Below are positions 53,514-63,640 of a stretch of 64,000 nucleotides of DNA, piece by piece; position 1 is the first letter of the stretch, and each line of letters begins with the position of its first letter. Location of the stretch: contig NC_019780.1 in NCBI RefSeq assembly GCF_000317615.1, positions 124,001 through 188,000 on the forward strand, written 5' to 3'. A program made the translations under genes and the position numbers. Source of the DNA: Dactylococcopsis salina PCC 8305. Its GTDB lineage: Bacteria; Cyanobacteriota; Cyanobacteriia; Cyanobacteriales; Rubidibacteraceae. Under the pieces are notes generated by a model, which did not search any database, had not been told where the DNA came from, and saw nothing but the letters and a program-made list of their open reading frames with translations.

Positions 53514-53773
53514 ACTCCGCAGTTCTTCCTTCTTTTTGGAGAAGTTATCGCCAACTTAGTAGTGAAATTAGACAAAGCGCGAGAAAAGCATATCGTTTAT
53601 GGGCAGAAAATCCTTTTCATCCGTCTCTACGTTTTAAGTGTATTAATAGCCAAGAGGGGATTTGGTCAGTCAGGATAACAAAAAAATACCGTGCTTTAGG
53701 AGTTTTAGAAGAAGATACCGTAACTTGGTTTTGGATTGGAAGCCATGACGATTATGAACGGTACTTTGGATAA
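53510..53773 (+). CDS. RelE/ParE-type toxin
   Basis: An 87-residue basic protein (SFWRSYRQLSSEIRQSARKA then WAENPFHPSLRFKCI, SVRITKKYRALGVL and FWIGSHDDYERYF). The N-terminal helix pair and the central RITKKYR/ALG strand fit the RelE-fold toxin family, which cleaves mRNA at the ribosome or inhibits gyrase. It is paired with the antitoxin upstream (four-base overlap). Known members end with a Tyr/His catalytic residue; here HDDYERYF may play that part. Confidence 0.82.
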   Translation: MNSAVLPSFWRSYRQLSSEIRQSARKAYRLWAENPFHPSLRFKCINSQEGIWSVRITKKYRALGVLEEDTVTWFWIGSHDDYERYFG

Positions 53774-53965
53774 GTAAGTTTTGGAAAAAATCGGCGATCG
53801 CGCTTTTTCAAGAGTGCGATCGTCAAGAAATGTAAAGATTTGTTTGAGTCGTGTTAAAGACTGTTTCAAAATCGGGGGCGATCGAAGCAATGGGGAAGAA
53901 ATTCCTAAAACCTACGTGGTAGGATGCCAAAAGTGAGTAAAAACTAGAAGTAGAGGAGATAGACC

Positions 53966-55186
53966 TTGGTGTTAAGGGTTGCTGTTGTCGGATCAGGACC
54001 GGCGGGTTCTTCTGCGGCGGAGGTATTAGCCAAAGCGGGAATTGAAACCTATCTATTTGAACGGAAACTAGATAATGCAAAACCTTGTGGTGGTGCAATT
54101 CCTCTCTGCATGGTTAGCGAGTTTGACCTCCCGCCAGAAATTATCGATCGGCGCGTGAGAAAAATGAAAATGATCTCGCCATCTAATGTCGCCGTTGATA
54201 TTAATTTAGAAAACGAAGAAGAATATATCGGAATGTGCCGTCGGGAAGTCCTAGACGGCTTTTTAAGAAATCGAGCCGCCGAACTGGGCGCGAATTTAAT
54301 CAATGGGACTGTGCATCGCTTGGAATTACCCCAAGCAAGTAATGAATCCTATACACTCCATTACGCAGATCATTCTGATGGCAGTGCTGTGGGAACAGCA
54401 AAAACCCTACAAGTGGATTTAGTCATCGGTGCTGATGGGGCAAACTCACGGGTTGCCAAAGCGATCGAAGCGGGAGATTACAACTACGCGATCGCCTTCC
54501 AAGAGCGGATTCGGATTCCCGAAGAAAAAATGGGTTACTACGAAGAATTGGCGGAAATGTATGTCGGTGACGATGTTTCCCCAGACTTCTATGCTTGGGT
54601 ATTCCCGAAATATGACCACGTGGCAGTAGGAACTGGCACAATGAAGGTCAATAAAGCAAAAATTAAAGACCTCCAAGCTGGCATCCGCGCTCGCGCTGCC
54701 GAACGGATTACAGGTGGAGAGATCATTAAAGTGGAAGCGCATCCTATCCCTGAACATCCTCGTCCCCATCGGGTTCGCGATCGGGTGGCTCTCGTGGGAG
54801 ACGCAGCCGGAACCGTGACTAAATCCTCTGGAGAAGGCATTTATTTCGCGGCTAAATCGGCTCGGATGTGTGCCGAAACCATTGTCGAAACTTCCAAAAA
54901 TGGACAGCGTATCCCCACCGAAGATGACCTCAAACTTTACATCAAACGTTGGGATAAACGCTATGGCATGACTTACCTGGTGTTAGACTTACTCCAACGA
55001 GTTTTCTATCGGTCTGATGCCAGTCGGGAAGCGTTCGTGGAAATGTGTTCCGATAAAGATGTCCAGCGTCTGACTTTTGATAGCTATCTTTATAAAACCG
55101 TCGCCCCTGGTAATCCTTGGGTACAAATGAAGATTACCGCGAAAACGGTCGGTAGTCTCCTCAGAGGACACGCTCTCGCCCCCTAG
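53966..55186 (+). CDS. chlP: Geranylgeranyl diphosphate reductase
   Basis: A 406-residue FAD-dependent reductase making phytyl groups for chlorophyll and tocopherol. The FAD-binding motif VAVVGSGPAGSSAAEVLAKA is at residues 5-24, a second motif is LVGDAAGTVTKSSGEGIYFA and LVIGADGANSRVAKAI lies between. The start codon is TTG at 53966 (or GTG at 53969); AGAGGAG lies about eight bases upstream and supports it. The gene stands alone, with repeats and a terminator downstream. Confidence 0.95.
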   Translation: MVLRVAVVGSGPAGSSAAEVLAKAGIETYLFERKLDNAKPCGGAIPLCMVSEFDLPPEIIDRRVRKMKMISPSNVAVDINLENEEEYIGMCRREVLDGFLRNRAAELGANLINGTVHRLELPQASNESYTLHYADHSDGSAVGTAKTLQVDLVIGADGANSRVAKAIEAGDYNYAIAFQERIRIPEEKMGYYEELAEMYVGDDVSPDFYAWVFPKYDHVAVGTGTMKVNKAKIKDLQAGIRARAAERITGGEIIKVEAHPIPEHPRPHRVRDRVALVGDAAGTVTKSSGEGIYFAAKSARMCAETIVETSKNGQRIPTEDDLKLYIKRWDKRYGMTYLVLDLLQRVFYRSDASREAFVEMCSDKDVQRLTFDSYLYKTVAPGNPWVQMKITAKTVGSLLRGHALAP

Positions 55187-55196
55187 ATTTTCTAAG

Positions 55197-55355
55197 TTCC
55201 CCCAGAGTTGGGGGTTAGGGGGCAATTGATTCTCATCAGTTCCCCCAGAGTTGGGGGTTAGGGGGCAATTGATTCTCATCAGTTCCCCCAGAGTTGGGGG
55301 TTAGGGGGCAATTGATTCTCATCAGTTCCCCCAGAGTTGGGGGTTAGGGGGCAAT
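55197..55355. repeat. Tandem array: four copies of a 43-bp type B unit
   Basis: GTTCCCCCAGAGTTGGGGGT followed by TAGGGGGCAATTGATTCTCA and TCA repeats four times at an exact 43-bp period, after the chlP stop. The palindromic core has AGAGTT as loop, a third version of the type B loop in this window. The fourth copy diverges after CAATTG. Confidence 0.93.
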
Positions 55356-55383
55356 TGCTAAAGCAAACCAGAATTCAACTTGG

Positions 55384-55414
55384 AGAGACGTTCAAAAGAG
55401 CGTCTCTTTTTTTT
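55384..55414 (+). terminator. Rho-independent terminator after chlP
   Basis: AGAGACG-TTCAAAAGAG-CGTCTCT stem followed by eight T residues. Shares its arms with the CCATGG-centred palindrome seen elsewhere in the window. Confidence 0.85.
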
Positions 55415-55601
55415 CGTTATAGCACTAGCAACTTAGGTTAGGACATTACTGATCGCTAAAACCTTTTCACCATAGGACTTTTGCCTGTTGCCTGTTGCCT
55501 GTTGCCTAGCGCGTAGCGCTATAAAACCGAACGCCAACACCAAGAGAAAAAAAAGAAAACTGTTAATCTAGAATGCGATAGAGTGTGTAAAACAGTAGGA
55601 C

Positions 55602-56330
55602 ATGATGGACGAAAATAAACAACAAGACACAGCCAATAATGAAGCTCAAACTCCTCCAGAAGAGGAACAAGCGCAACAGCCAGAAACAGCGGTTTCTGTG
55701 GAAGCCGAAGCGGTAGAAACGGCAGCTGAGGGGGAAAGTCAAGAGCAAACCGCAACCGAGCAATCTGCAAATACAGAACAGTTACAATCGGAAATTCAAG
55801 CCCTCCAACAAAAATTAGAACAAGAAACCCAACAACGGGAAAGCGTCACCGCGCAAGCGAAACGTCTAGCGGCAGATTTTGAAAATTTCCGCCGTCGTAG
55901 CGAGACGCAAAAAGAAGAAATTAAGCAAAATGAGAAACGGGAAACTCTATCCAAAATTTTAGAGATCGTGGATAATTTTGAACGAGCGCGATCGCAAATT
56001 AAACCCGCCACAGAAGGGGAAAAGAATATTCATAAAAGCTATCAAGGGGTTTATAAGCAACTGGTAGAAGCAATGAAGAGTCTAGGAGTCTCAAAAATGC
56101 GCCCCGAAGGAGAGCCGTTTGATCCCTATTACCATGAAGCCATGTTGCGAGAACCGACTAATGAGCATCCTGAAGGGACAGTGATTGAAGAACTCAGATC
56201 AGGATATATGTTAGAAGATACGGTGCTTCGTCATGCGATGGTAAAAGTTGCCGCCGCCCCTGAACCCTCATCACAAGAAGAAGCCAGTGGAGACACAGAA
56301 AATAACAGCAATGAGGAACAACTGGCTTAA
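55602..56330 (+). CDS. grpE: Nucleotide exchange factor GrpE
   Basis: A 242-residue co-chaperone that releases ADP from DnaK. An acidic, Gln/Glu-rich N-terminal tail (about 1-70) precedes a coiled coil (about 70-130) and the beta-wing domain with the signature [20 protein letters not shown]. Starts with tandem ATGs at 55602. It is the first gene of the grpE-dnaK-dnaJ-tusA-rsgA run on the plus strand; the leader (from about 55415) shows TTGCCTG heptamers but no HrcA/CIRCE element that I could find. Confidence 0.93.
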   Translation: MMDENKQQDTANNEAQTPPEEEQAQQPETAVSVEAEAVETAAEGESQEQTATEQSANTEQLQSEIQALQQKLEQETQQRESVTAQAKRLAADFENFRRRSETQKEEIKQNEKRETLSKILEIVDNFERARSQIKPATEGEKNIHKSYQGVYKQLVEAMKSLGVSKMRPEGEPFDPYYHEAMLREPTNEHPEGTVIEELRSGYMLEDTVLRHAMVKVAAAPEPSSQEEASGDTENNSNEEQLA

Positions 56331-56449
56331 TTGATCAAAAACATCTTTTCTTAGCAAATTTGCTAGTTTCCCTCCAGATTGAGGGAAAACTTTCTTATAG
56401 ATATCTTGTATATTTACGGAAAGGAAATCTCTATAACTTTATTAATCTC

Positions 56450-58600
56450 ATGGGAAAAGTGATCGGCATCGACCTCGGCACAACCAACAGTTGCTTTGCA
56501 GTCTTAGAAGGCGGTAAATCGGCGGTAATCGGAAACTCAGAAGGAGAACGGACAACGCCGAGTATTGTTGCTTTTACTAAAGACGAAGAGCGTTTAGTGG
56601 GTCAACTGGCGAAACGCCAGGCTGTTACCAATGCCGAAAATACGGTTTATAGTATTAAACGCTTTATTGGACGGCGTTGGGAAGACGCAGAAGTAGAACG
56701 GAAGCGGGTTTCTTATCACTGTGTGCCAGGGAAGGATCAGACCGTTGATGTGGAAAGTTGGGGAAAACAATACACTCCCCAAGAAATCTCAGCAATAATT
56801 TTACAGAAGCTCAAAGCAGATGCTGAAGATTATCTCAACGAATCGGTTACGGAAGCCGTGATTACCGTTCCCGCTTATTTTACCGATGCTCAACGTCAGG
56901 CGACGAAAGACGCAGGAACAATTGCTGGGTTGAATGTCTTGAGGATTATTAATGAACCGACTGCCGCTGCTTTAGCGTTTGGGATTGATAAACAAGAGGA
57001 ACAACAAAATGTTTTGGTGTATGACTTAGGGGGTGGCACGTTTGATGTTTCCATCCTTCGTTTAGGGGATGGGGTATTTGAAGTTAGAGCAACCGCAGGG
57101 AATAATCACTTAGGGGGAGATGATTTTGATAATGTGATTGTGCAGTGGATGCTTGCTGAATTTAAAAAACAGGAGGAGATTGACTTAACAAAAGATAAAA
57201 TGGCAATGCAACGGTTACGGGAAGCCGCCGAACGGGCAAAAATTGAGTTATCGACGCGCCCGAAAACTGTGATTAATCTCCCTTTTATTACGGCTTTTAG
57301 CAAAGGTGAGGGGGAAATTGGTCCGAAGCATCTAAAATTAGAGTTGACGCGATCGAAGTTTAATGAGCTTTCCCGTGATTTGGTACAAGGGACGATTCAA
57401 CCCTTAAATCAAGCGTTGGAAGATTCGGGTTTGAAGCTGAAAGAGATCGATCGAATCTTACTGGTCGGTGGCTCAACTCGTATTCCCGCAGTACAAGAAG
57501 CACTGAAAGAGTTTTTTCAGGGGAAAGAACCCGATCGATCGATCAATCCCGATGAAGCGGTTGCTTTGGGAGCGGCGATTCAAGGTGGGGTTTTAATCCA
57601 TGAGGAGGAAGTAGAAGATATCTTGCTTTTGGATGTGATTCCCCTGTCTCTGGGGATAGAAACCCTCGGAGAAGTTTTTACCAAAGTCATCGATCGAAAC
57701 ACAACGATCCCCACCAGTAAATCACAAACCTTTTCCACCGCCACCGACGGACAAACCTCTGTAGAAATCCACGTTTTACAAGGGGAACGGGCAATGGCAA
57801 CGGATAACAAAACCCTTGGTAAATTTCTCCTGACGGGGATTCCCGCAACCCCTCGCGGTGTTCCCCAAATTGAGGTCAGTTTCGATATTGATGTCAATGG
57901 CATCTTAAAAGTTTCCGCAGAAGATAAGGGAACAGGACGAGAACAAAGCATTGTGATCAAGGAAACTGGCGGTTTGTCTCAAAAAGAAATTGAACGGATG
58001 CAGAAAGAAGCCGAACAATATGCAGAAGAAGACCGTAAACGCATCCAAAGAATTGAACTCAGTAACCAAGCCGATAGCCTGTTTTATAGTCATCAATCCA
58101 CATTGAAAGATAATGAGCATTTGATCCCTCAAAAACTAAGAACGGCTGCGGAACAGAAGAAACAGCAATTAGTGAGCGCCCTAGAAGATTCAAACCTTGA
58201 ATTGGGAGTGATTCAAACTCGCTTAGAAGAGTACCGACAAGCGGTTTTAAGCATGGGATCAGAAGTGTACAGTCAAGGGGGAAATCGCACTCAAGACTCT
58301 TCTTCTAAAGACTATGAACCCGTAGAAAAAGAGGATATTACTCAAGAAAACCAATCCTCCTCGGCAAAAGAAGCAACACGGACTCAAGAAACTCCAGAAC
58401 TAGACCAAGTTTTCGGAACGTTTGAAGATGAAACTCAAGAGTCAAACCTTGTCACTGAATCCCATGATGAGGTAAATTTAGAGGATACAAGTCGCAATTA
58501 TCAAACCGAATTTGATCTTGAAGAAGATGGGTTCAATCCCTTTGAAGATTTTGATGAGGAAGAAGACCCCTCAGTCGATGATTACGAAGCTGTAGAATAG
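56450..58600 (+). CDS. dnaK: Hsp70 chaperone DnaK (DnaK1-like, long acidic tail)
   Basis: A 716-residue Hsp70. The nucleotide-binding domain shows [18 protein letters not shown] at the N-terminus, [15 protein letters not shown] and [15 protein letters not shown]; the substrate domain follows (about 385-500). The C-terminal ~120 residues after the lid are Asp/Glu-rich ([20 protein letters not shown]), longer than DnaK2-type proteins. Operon position beside grpE fits DnaK1 in Synechocystis-like genomes, an inference. The ATG at 56450 is the true start; the frame upstream is not conserved-looking. Confidence 0.93.
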   Translation: MGKVIGIDLGTTNSCFAVLEGGKSAVIGNSEGERTTPSIVAFTKDEERLVGQLAKRQAVTNAENTVYSIKRFIGRRWEDAEVERKRVSYHCVPGKDQTVDVESWGKQYTPQEISAIILQKLKADAEDYLNESVTEAVITVPAYFTDAQRQATKDAGTIAGLNVLRIINEPTAAALAFGIDKQEEQQNVLVYDLGGGTFDVSILRLGDGVFEVRATAGNNHLGGDDFDNVIVQWMLAEFKKQEEIDLTKDKMAMQRLREAAERAKIELSTRPKTVINLPFITAFSKGEGEIGPKHLKLELTRSKFNELSRDLVQGTIQPLNQALEDSGLKLKEIDRILLVGGSTRIPAVQEALKEFFQGKEPDRSINPDEAVALGAAIQGGVLIHEEEVEDILLLDVIPLSLGIETLGEVFTKVIDRNTTIPTSKSQTFSTATDGQTSVEIHVLQGERAMATDNKTLGKFLLTGIPATPRGVPQIEVSFDIDVNGILKVSAEDKGTGREQSIVIKETGGLSQKEIERMQKEAEQYAEEDRKRIQRIELSNQADSLFYSHQSTLKDNEHLIPQKLRTAAEQKKQQLVSALEDSNLELGVIQTRLEEYRQAVLSMGSEVYSQGGNRTQDSSSKDYEPVEKEDITQENQSSSAKEATRTQETPELDQVFGTFEDETQESNLVTESHDEVNLEDTSRNYQTEFDLEEDGFNPFEDFDEEEDPSVDDYEAVE

Positions 58601-58705
58601 GTGGAAACCATAAGCATTGAAGGCTACGGCGATACTTGCTAATCTCGTAAATGGAAATAAATTAAACTTAATATAGATAAACGCTAAACACTGAACCACT
58701 GCTTT

Positions 58706-59857
58706 ATGGCTGCCGATTATTACGAACTGTTGGGAATTTCCCGCAACGCAAGTAAAGAAGATATTAAACGCGCTTACCGCCGTCTCGCTCGACAATATCA
58801 TCCTGATGTGAACAAACAAGAGGGGGCGGAAGAACGATTTAAAGAAATTAACCGTGCCTACGAAGTGCTGTCAGAACCCGAAACGAGAGCGCGTTACGAT
58901 CGCTTTGGGGAAGCAGGTGTCAGCGCTGGTGCTGGTGCTGGTGCTGGTGGCACTGCTGGTTATCAAGACTTTGCTACTGATATGGGTGGCTTTGCTGATA
59001 TTTTTGAAACCATCTTTAGTGGCTTTGGTGGCGCAACCGCAGGCGGTTCGACTCGCCGTCGCACTGGACCCACTCGCGGCGATGATTTACGCCTTGATTT
59101 ACAAATCAACTTCCGAGAAGCGGTTTTTGGGGGAGAGAAAGAGATTCGTATTCCTCACTTAGAAACTTGTGAAACCTGCGAAGGGAGTGGCGCAAAACCA
59201 GGAAGCGGGGCAAGCACTTGCTCGACTTGTTCGGGAAGTGGACAGGTGAGACGGGCGACTCGTACTCCTTTCGGTAGTTTTGCTCAAGTTTCAGTGTGTC
59301 CCACTTGTAATGGTGAAGGGCGTGTTATTGAGGAAAAATGCGAAACCTGTGGTGGTGCAGGTCGCAAACGAGAAACGAAAAAGCTAAAAATTACCATTCC
59401 ACCTGGTGTGGATAATGGGACACGCTTACGAGTGTCCTCGGAAGGGGATGCAGGGCTACGCGGTGGCTCTCCTGGAGATTTATATGTTTATTTAGGGGTG
59501 AAACCAGACCCTGAGTTTAAACGGGATGGGTTGAATCTTCTCTCGGAGATTACTGTCAGCTATTTACAAGCGATTTTAGGCTGTCGGATTAAGGTGAACA
59601 CGGTTGATGGCGAGGAAGATTTGAATATCCCCGCAGGAACGCAACCTGATACGGTGTTGACTTTGGAAAGTAAGGGCGTTCCGAAATTGGGAAATCCTGT
59701 CAGTCGGGGTAATCATTTGATTACGGTTCATGTGGAAATTCCCACTCGTTTGAATGCGAAGGAACGAGAGTTATTAGAGGAATTGGCGAAAATTAAAGGG
59801 GAAAATAGCGGTAAAGGCGGATTAGAAGGATTTTTAGGACGGGTGTTTGGCGGATGA
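58706..59857 (+). CDS. dnaJ: Chaperone protein DnaJ (type I)
   Basis: A 383-residue Hsp40. The J domain (1-70) has the HPD motif in [10 protein letters not shown], a Gly/Ala-rich linker follows (AGAGAGGTAG), and the zinc-finger domain (about 145-215) has the four CxxCxGxG-type repeats beginning [30 protein letters not shown] and [10 protein letters not shown]. The C-terminal peptide-binding domain ends [13 protein letters not shown]. It presents substrates to DnaK. The next gene begins four bases before its stop. Confidence 0.95.
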   Translation: MAADYYELLGISRNASKEDIKRAYRRLARQYHPDVNKQEGAEERFKEINRAYEVLSEPETRARYDRFGEAGVSAGAGAGAGGTAGYQDFATDMGGFADIFETIFSGFGGATAGGSTRRRTGPTRGDDLRLDLQINFREAVFGGEKEIRIPHLETCETCEGSGAKPGSGASTCSTCSGSGQVRRATRTPFGSFAQVSVCPTCNGEGRVIEEKCETCGGAGRKRETKKLKITIPPGVDNGTRLRVSSEGDAGLRGGSPGDLYVYLGVKPDPEFKRDGLNLLSEITVSYLQAILGCRIKVNTVDGEEDLNIPAGTQPDTVLTLESKGVPKLGNPVSRGNHLITVHVEIPTRLNAKERELLEELAKIKGENSGKGGLEGFLGRVFGG

Positions 59858-60123
59858 GTGAATCAGCTTCAACAACAACTTCACAACCGATTCCTGATGC
59901 TCAGTTGGATTTGCGGGGAACGCCTTGTCCGATTAATTTTGTACGGACGAAGTTACGTCTCGAACAAATGGAAACGGGTGCGTTATTGGAGGTTTGGCTC
60001 GATCCTGGAGAACCGATCGAGCAGGTTCCCCACAGTCTAAAAGTAGAAGGTTATCCCATAGAAGGGCTTGAGGATCGCGGTGAGTTTTTCGCGCTGCAAG
60101 TGCGTCGATCGGTGCAACAATAA
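59854..60123 (+). CDS. TusA/SirA family sulfur-carrier-like protein
   Basis: An 89-residue protein with the [19 protein letters not shown] motif; the CP dipeptide is the sulfur-binding cysteine of TusA proteins used in tRNA thiolation and sulfur relay. The [20 protein letters not shown] segment completes the fold. It overlaps dnaJ (four bases) and rsgA (one base), so the three are translationally coupled. Its exact sulfur pathway is not evident. Confidence 0.88.
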   Translation: MSESASTTTSQPIPDAQLDLRGTPCPINFVRTKLRLEQMETGALLEVWLDPGEPIEQVPHSLKVEGYPIEGLEDRGEFFALQVRRSVQQ

Positions 60124-61181
60124 TGACAGCGCCCGATCAACTCACAGGAACAGTGGTGGCGGTACAGGCGAATTTTTATCAGGTACAGTTAGACGATCGA
60201 GCGGTGAGATTACTTTGTACCCGTCGATCGCGCCTGCAGAAAATTGGACAGAAGGTTATGGTGGGCGATCGGGTTCGGGTAGTCGAACCAGACTGGACGG
60301 ATCAGCGTGGAGTAATTAACGAGGTGTTTCCTCGCGAGACGGAATTAGATCGTCCTCCTGTCGCCAATGCCAATCAGTTGGTTTTAGTGTTTGCCTTAGC
60401 ACAACCACCTTTAGAACCCATGCAGTTAAGCCGTTTTTTAGTGAAAGCAGAATCCACAGGAATTGATTTATGTGTTTGCTTAAATAAAAAAGATTTAGTC
60501 TCCGCCACAGAAAGGCAGGAATGGGAGGCACGGCTGCAAGGCTGGGGGTATTCCCCATTTTTGATTAGTGTGGAGCAACAAGCAGGGTTAGAGGCACTGC
60601 AAAAGCAATTAAACGATCGGACGACGATCTTCGCTGGCCCTTCTGGGGTGGGAAAATCTAGTTTAATTAATTTACTGATTCCCCAAGCACAATTACGAGT
60701 GAGTACAGTGTCGGGAAAACTTCAGCGCGGACGACATACGACACGCCATGTGGAGTTATTTTCTTTACCCAACGGGGGGTTACTTGCGGATACCCCAGGC
60801 TTTAATCAACCTGATCTCAATTGTGATCCGTTGACTTTAGCGACTTATTTTCCTGAAGCCAGAGAACGCTTAAAACAAGGAAGTTGTCGCTTTGGTGATT
60901 GTTTACATCGAGATGAACCCGATTGTGTGGTACGAGGGGAATGGGAACGATATCCCCATTATTTGGACTTTTTGAAAAGCGCGATCGAGCAATTAGAAGC
61001 GCGAGAACAAACCACCGACGCGGACAATAGTTTGAAACTCAAAATCAAAAGTTCAGGGGAACGCAGTTATGAACCGCGTTTAGAGCGAAAAAAATATCGC
61101 CGAGATTCTCGACGACAGCGCAATCAGGATTTACAAGAATGGTGTAAAGAAATGGACGAGGAAGACAACAACGATCTGTAA
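60123..61181 (+). CDS. rsgA: Small ribosomal subunit biogenesis GTPase RsgA
   Basis: A 352-residue circularly permuted GTPase that checks 30S maturation. An OB fold (about 1-75) precedes G4 (CLNKKDL), G1 (AGPSGVGKSSLIN near residue 172), G2 (RGRHTTRHVEL) and G3 (DTPGFNQ), and a C-terminal zinc finger with ligands in CRFGDCLHRDEPDC. Order G4-G1-G3 is the family hallmark. A basic C-terminal tail follows. It is the last gene of the chaperone operon. Confidence 0.95.
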   Translation: MTAPDQLTGTVVAVQANFYQVQLDDRAVRLLCTRRSRLQKIGQKVMVGDRVRVVEPDWTDQRGVINEVFPRETELDRPPVANANQLVLVFALAQPPLEPMQLSRFLVKAESTGIDLCVCLNKKDLVSATERQEWEARLQGWGYSPFLISVEQQAGLEALQKQLNDRTTIFAGPSGVGKSSLINLLIPQAQLRVSTVSGKLQRGRHTTRHVELFSLPNGGLLADTPGFNQPDLNCDPLTLATYFPEARERLKQGSCRFGDCLHRDEPDCVVRGEWERYPHYLDFLKSAIEQLEAREQTTDADNSLKLKIKSSGERSYEPRLERKKYRRDSRRQRNQDLQEWCKEMDEEDNNDL

Positions 61182-61221
61182 AGACGTTCCATCTTTTCTT
61201 CGTGCTGGGGATTCCCCTCTT

Positions 61222-61256
61222 CTTTTCCCCCCTTTCAAAGGGGGGTTAGGGGGGAT
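61222..61256. terminator. Type B palindrome between convergent rsgA and peroxiredoxin genes
   Basis: CCCCCCTTTCAAAGGGGGG, preceded by TTTT and followed by TTAGGGGGGATAG, forms a strong symmetrical hairpin at the meeting point of two convergent genes. Bidirectional terminator role is inferred. Confidence 0.5.
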
Positions 61257-61269
61257 AGGGAGAGATGAT

Positions 61270-61905
61270 CTACTGATTCGGTTGGGGAGTCATCCGTAAA
61301 TAAGGTTTAACCTCAGTCACCCCTTTCGGGAATTTCTGTTTCGCTTCCTCCGTGGAAATGGAAGGAACAACGACAACATCATCTCCTTCTTTCCAGTTAA
61401 CAGGAGTCGCCACTTGATAATTGTCAGTTAATTGTAGAGAATCAATCACCCGCAATAATTCAGGGAAGTTGCGACCGGTACTAGCAGGATAAGTCAAAGT
61501 GAGACGAAGTTTTTTCTGTGGATCAATGATAAACACCGATCGCACCGTGAGATTATTTAAAGAGTTGGGGTGAATCATCCCATAGAGATCAGACACTTTC
61601 CGATCGCCATCTGCGAGAATGGGATAATTAACAGAACAGGATTGAGTTTCGTTAATATCGTTAATCCATCCTTTGTGAGATTCGGCATCATCGACACTTA
61701 ACGCCAACACCTTCACATTGCGTTTATCAAATTCAGGTTTGAGACGAGCGACTTCTCCTAATTCAGTGGTACAAACTGGAGTATAATCCGCAGGGTGTGA
61801 AAATAAAATTACCCAACTATCTCCAGCCCACTCGTGAAAAGAAATATCTCCCATACTGGAGGCTTGTTGAAAATCGGGAACTACATCACCAAGTTGAAGT
61901 GTCAT
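61270..61905 (-). CDS. 1-Cys peroxiredoxin (Prx6 type)
   Basis: A 211-residue thiol peroxidase. The peroxidatic Cys45 sits in HPADYTPVCTTELGEVAR (Thr42 and Cys45 of the PxxxTxxC motif); no resolving Cys occurs in the family position, though Cys near residue 89 (TQSCSVNY) could be unusual. The C-terminal VNWKEGDDVVVVPSIS is typical for Prx6. It detoxifies peroxides and needs an external reductant. Stands alone on the minus strand, facing rsgA. Confidence 0.92.
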   Translation of the reverse strand: MTLQLGDVVPDFQQASSMGDISFHEWAGDSWVILFSHPADYTPVCTTELGEVARLKPEFDKRNVKVLALSVDDAESHKGWINDINETQSCSVNYPILADGDRKVSDLYGMIHPNSLNNLTVRSVFIIDPQKKLRLTLTYPASTGRNFPELLRVIDSLQLTDNYQVATPVNWKEGDDVVVVPSISTEEAKQKFPKGVTEVKPYLRMTPQPNQ

Positions 61906-62097
61906 AAATTTAATCTTCTCCGCAACACATTGAGCTTCTTTAGTTTAAAATTTTACCGTTAAACAACCGTTTTCCGATCGGCTTTTCGTTCATTCCTCAA
62001 AATCACTACCAAAAATAGATCAGAAAATTGTTCTGAGTCACATAAGATGAGACAATAGCAAGCAAAAGTCAAGCCTTGCCTTGGAGGAGATAAATTT

Positions 62098-62523
62098 ATG
62101 CGAAAGTTAGTGTCATTGTTAGCAGTTTTCCTATTGAGCGTTAGTTTCTTGTTAGGGATGGGACAATCTCCCGTCTTAGCGCTCAATGTTAACCAAGTTA
62201 ATGGGTCAGGTATTTCTATTTTGGCTCAATTCCGTAATGATGCGGATCAAAAATTAAAACAAATTGGCAATAAAATCGACTTGAATAACACAAATATCCA
62301 AGCCTTCCGCGACTTGAGAGGGTTTTATCCTACTCTCGCTCGTAAGATCATCGAAAATTCCCCTTATGAAAAAGTGGAAGATGTGTTCAACATCCCTGAT
62401 TTAAGTGAACGTCAAAAAGAGCGTTTAGAGGAAAACCTTGATGAGTTTGTAGTCACTGAACCGGAAAGCGCTTTTATTGAAGGGGGCGATCGGATCAACA
62501 ACGGCGTTTATGGCGGTTATTAA
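62098..62523 (+). CDS. psbU: Photosystem II 12 kDa extrinsic protein PsbU
   Basis: A 141-residue lumenal subunit stabilising the oxygen-evolving complex. A signal peptide of about 29 residues ([20 protein letters not shown] ending ALA-type) is followed by the mature domain with [20 protein letters not shown], helix-hairpin-helix-like [26 protein letters not shown] precedes the ATG. It is expressed from its own unit with the terminator at 62561. Confidence 0.96.
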   Translation: MRKLVSLLAVFLLSVSFLLGMGQSPVLALNVNQVNGSGISILAQFRNDADQKLKQIGNKIDLNNTNIQAFRDLRGFYPTLARKIIENSPYEKVEDVFNIPDLSERQKERLEENLDEFVVTEPESAFIEGGDRINNGVYGGY

Positions 62524-62560
62524 TCAAATTCCCATTTAATCCTTAAAAATCAATTAAAAC

Positions 62561-62595
62561 ACCGTCTGTGGAGCTTTCTACAGACGGTTTTTTTA
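62561..62595 (+). terminator. Rho-independent terminator of psbU
   Basis: ACCGTCTGT-GGAGCTTTCT-ACAGACGGT stem with nine matched pairs followed by seven T residues, 40 bp past the stop. Confidence 0.9.
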
Positions 62596-62599
62596 GCTA

Positions 62600-62815
62600 G
62601 GCTTTGCTGTTGGGAAGCTGAAAGTTTTACCAAATAAGGATTTGATGCGATTAAGTTCTCGTAAAAATGCAAGTTCATTGATTGTTCAATCGTCAAAACC
62701 TTGCATCAAAACCTTCCCCTCCTACCGATCAATCAACCCTCTTGCCTTTTGCCTTTTGCCTCTTGCCTTACTACACCGAAAACATGAACTTTTCCAGCAA
62801 ACCCTATCTAAATCC
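62600..62815. mobile_element. Dispersed ~210-bp non-coding element, copy 2
   Basis: Starts near GGGAAGCTGAAAGTTTTACC and ends near GAACTTTTCCAGCAAACCC, matching the element at 15735-15945 in order and spacing, including AATGCAAGTTCATTGATTG, CTACCGATCAATCAAC and a heptamer run of CTTTTGC/CTCTTGC. It lies between psbU's terminator and the next minus-strand gene. The small reading frames inside (62642, 62682) are not credible. Confidence 0.6.
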
Positions 62816-63204
62816 TATTTTTGACGAAATTGGGTCATTTCTTCCCGTAACGTTGCCACTTCATCAGTAAGGGATTGTAAACGGGAGGGAAAGTCATCTC
62901 GATCGGGTTCGGTTTCTTGCTGAGACTGACTCGCCGTCGGGGTTTCCGTAGAAGAGGGCTGTTGTGTAGCAGACTGCTCTCCTTGATTGATTAATTCTTC
63001 TACAAAGCGACGAGCTTCAGTGGCGGTGGTTTCCCCTTTCTTTTCCCATTCTTGGGTGCGTTGGTTCAACTCTTCACTTAATTCCGACACCAGCTGCGAT
63101 CGTTTTTGCTCATTTTGTATCGTTTCCGTTGCCACAGAAATTGCTCCGAGCGTGACATAGAATCCTTGTTCAACAATTTTAAACGGCTGATTTTGATTAT
63201 CCAT
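62815..63204 (-). CDS. Phasin-like coiled-coil protein, function unknown
   Basis: A 129-residue soluble protein. Residues 1-70 are helical and amphipathic (VEQGFYVTLGAISVATETIQ; ELSEELNQRTQEWEKKGETT), a Ser/Thr/Gln-rich linker spans about 75-105, and the end (LQSLTDEVATLREEMTQFRQ) is a short coiled coil. The overall plan resembles phasin-like proteins of cyanobacteria, but family assignment is uncertain. It lies four bases after the next gene upstream, so they are co-transcribed. Confidence 0.65.
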   Translation of the reverse strand: MDNQNQPFKIVEQGFYVTLGAISVATETIQNEQKRSQLVSELSEELNQRTQEWEKKGETTATEARRFVEELINQGEQSATQQPSSTETPTASQSQQETEPDRDDFPSRLQSLTDEVATLREEMTQFRQK

Positions 63205-63207
63205 AAT

Positions 63208-63570
63208 TTACCCCTGATGCTGCTCTAGATATTCTGTCACATCTTCAACTAATCGTGTGAGTTCTGCTTCTGTCGTAAGGCGGATTCGCTCATCTCGAAC
63301 CGTTATCAAGACTTTTGCCGCGAAAGGAGTGGGATAGATATTCGGGTTACAAAATACCTCTAAAAATACCTCTCCTGTGTGGCGATATTCAGTGGGTGAC
63401 TGAGGCTGGGGTTTATTTCCCTCATTTACCGCTTGTGTTGTCACTTTAAACTTTTCCATCAAACTAGAAAGCGCCTGTTTTAAGTCTTGCGCCGCTTCGG
63501 GACTAAAATTAAATCGAATTGAACCTTGATCGAGATTTAAAGTTAATTGAGAAGAGAGATTCATCGTCAT
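63208..63570 (-). CDS. Hypothetical protein, conserved-looking, function unknown
   Basis: A 120-residue soluble protein (LSSQLTLNLDQGSIRFNFSP; VFLEVFCNPNIYPTPFAAKV; TRLVEDVTEYLEQHQG). It combines beta-rich segments in the N-terminal third with a helical C-terminus. No domain recognised. Start uncertain among ATGs at 63570 and 63564 or a TTG at 63579. It is the first of a two-gene unit with the phasin-like gene. Confidence 0.6.
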   Translation of the reverse strand: MTMNLSSQLTLNLDQGSIRFNFSPEAAQDLKQALSSLMEKFKVTTQAVNEGNKPQPQSPTEYRHTGEVFLEVFCNPNIYPTPFAAKVLITVRDERIRLTTEAELTRLVEDVTEYLEQHQG

Positions 63571-63640
63571 TTTTTTCAATAATTAAGGTTTAACTCTATC
63601 ATATTTAATGAGGAATAATCAATTATTACTTTTATTATAT

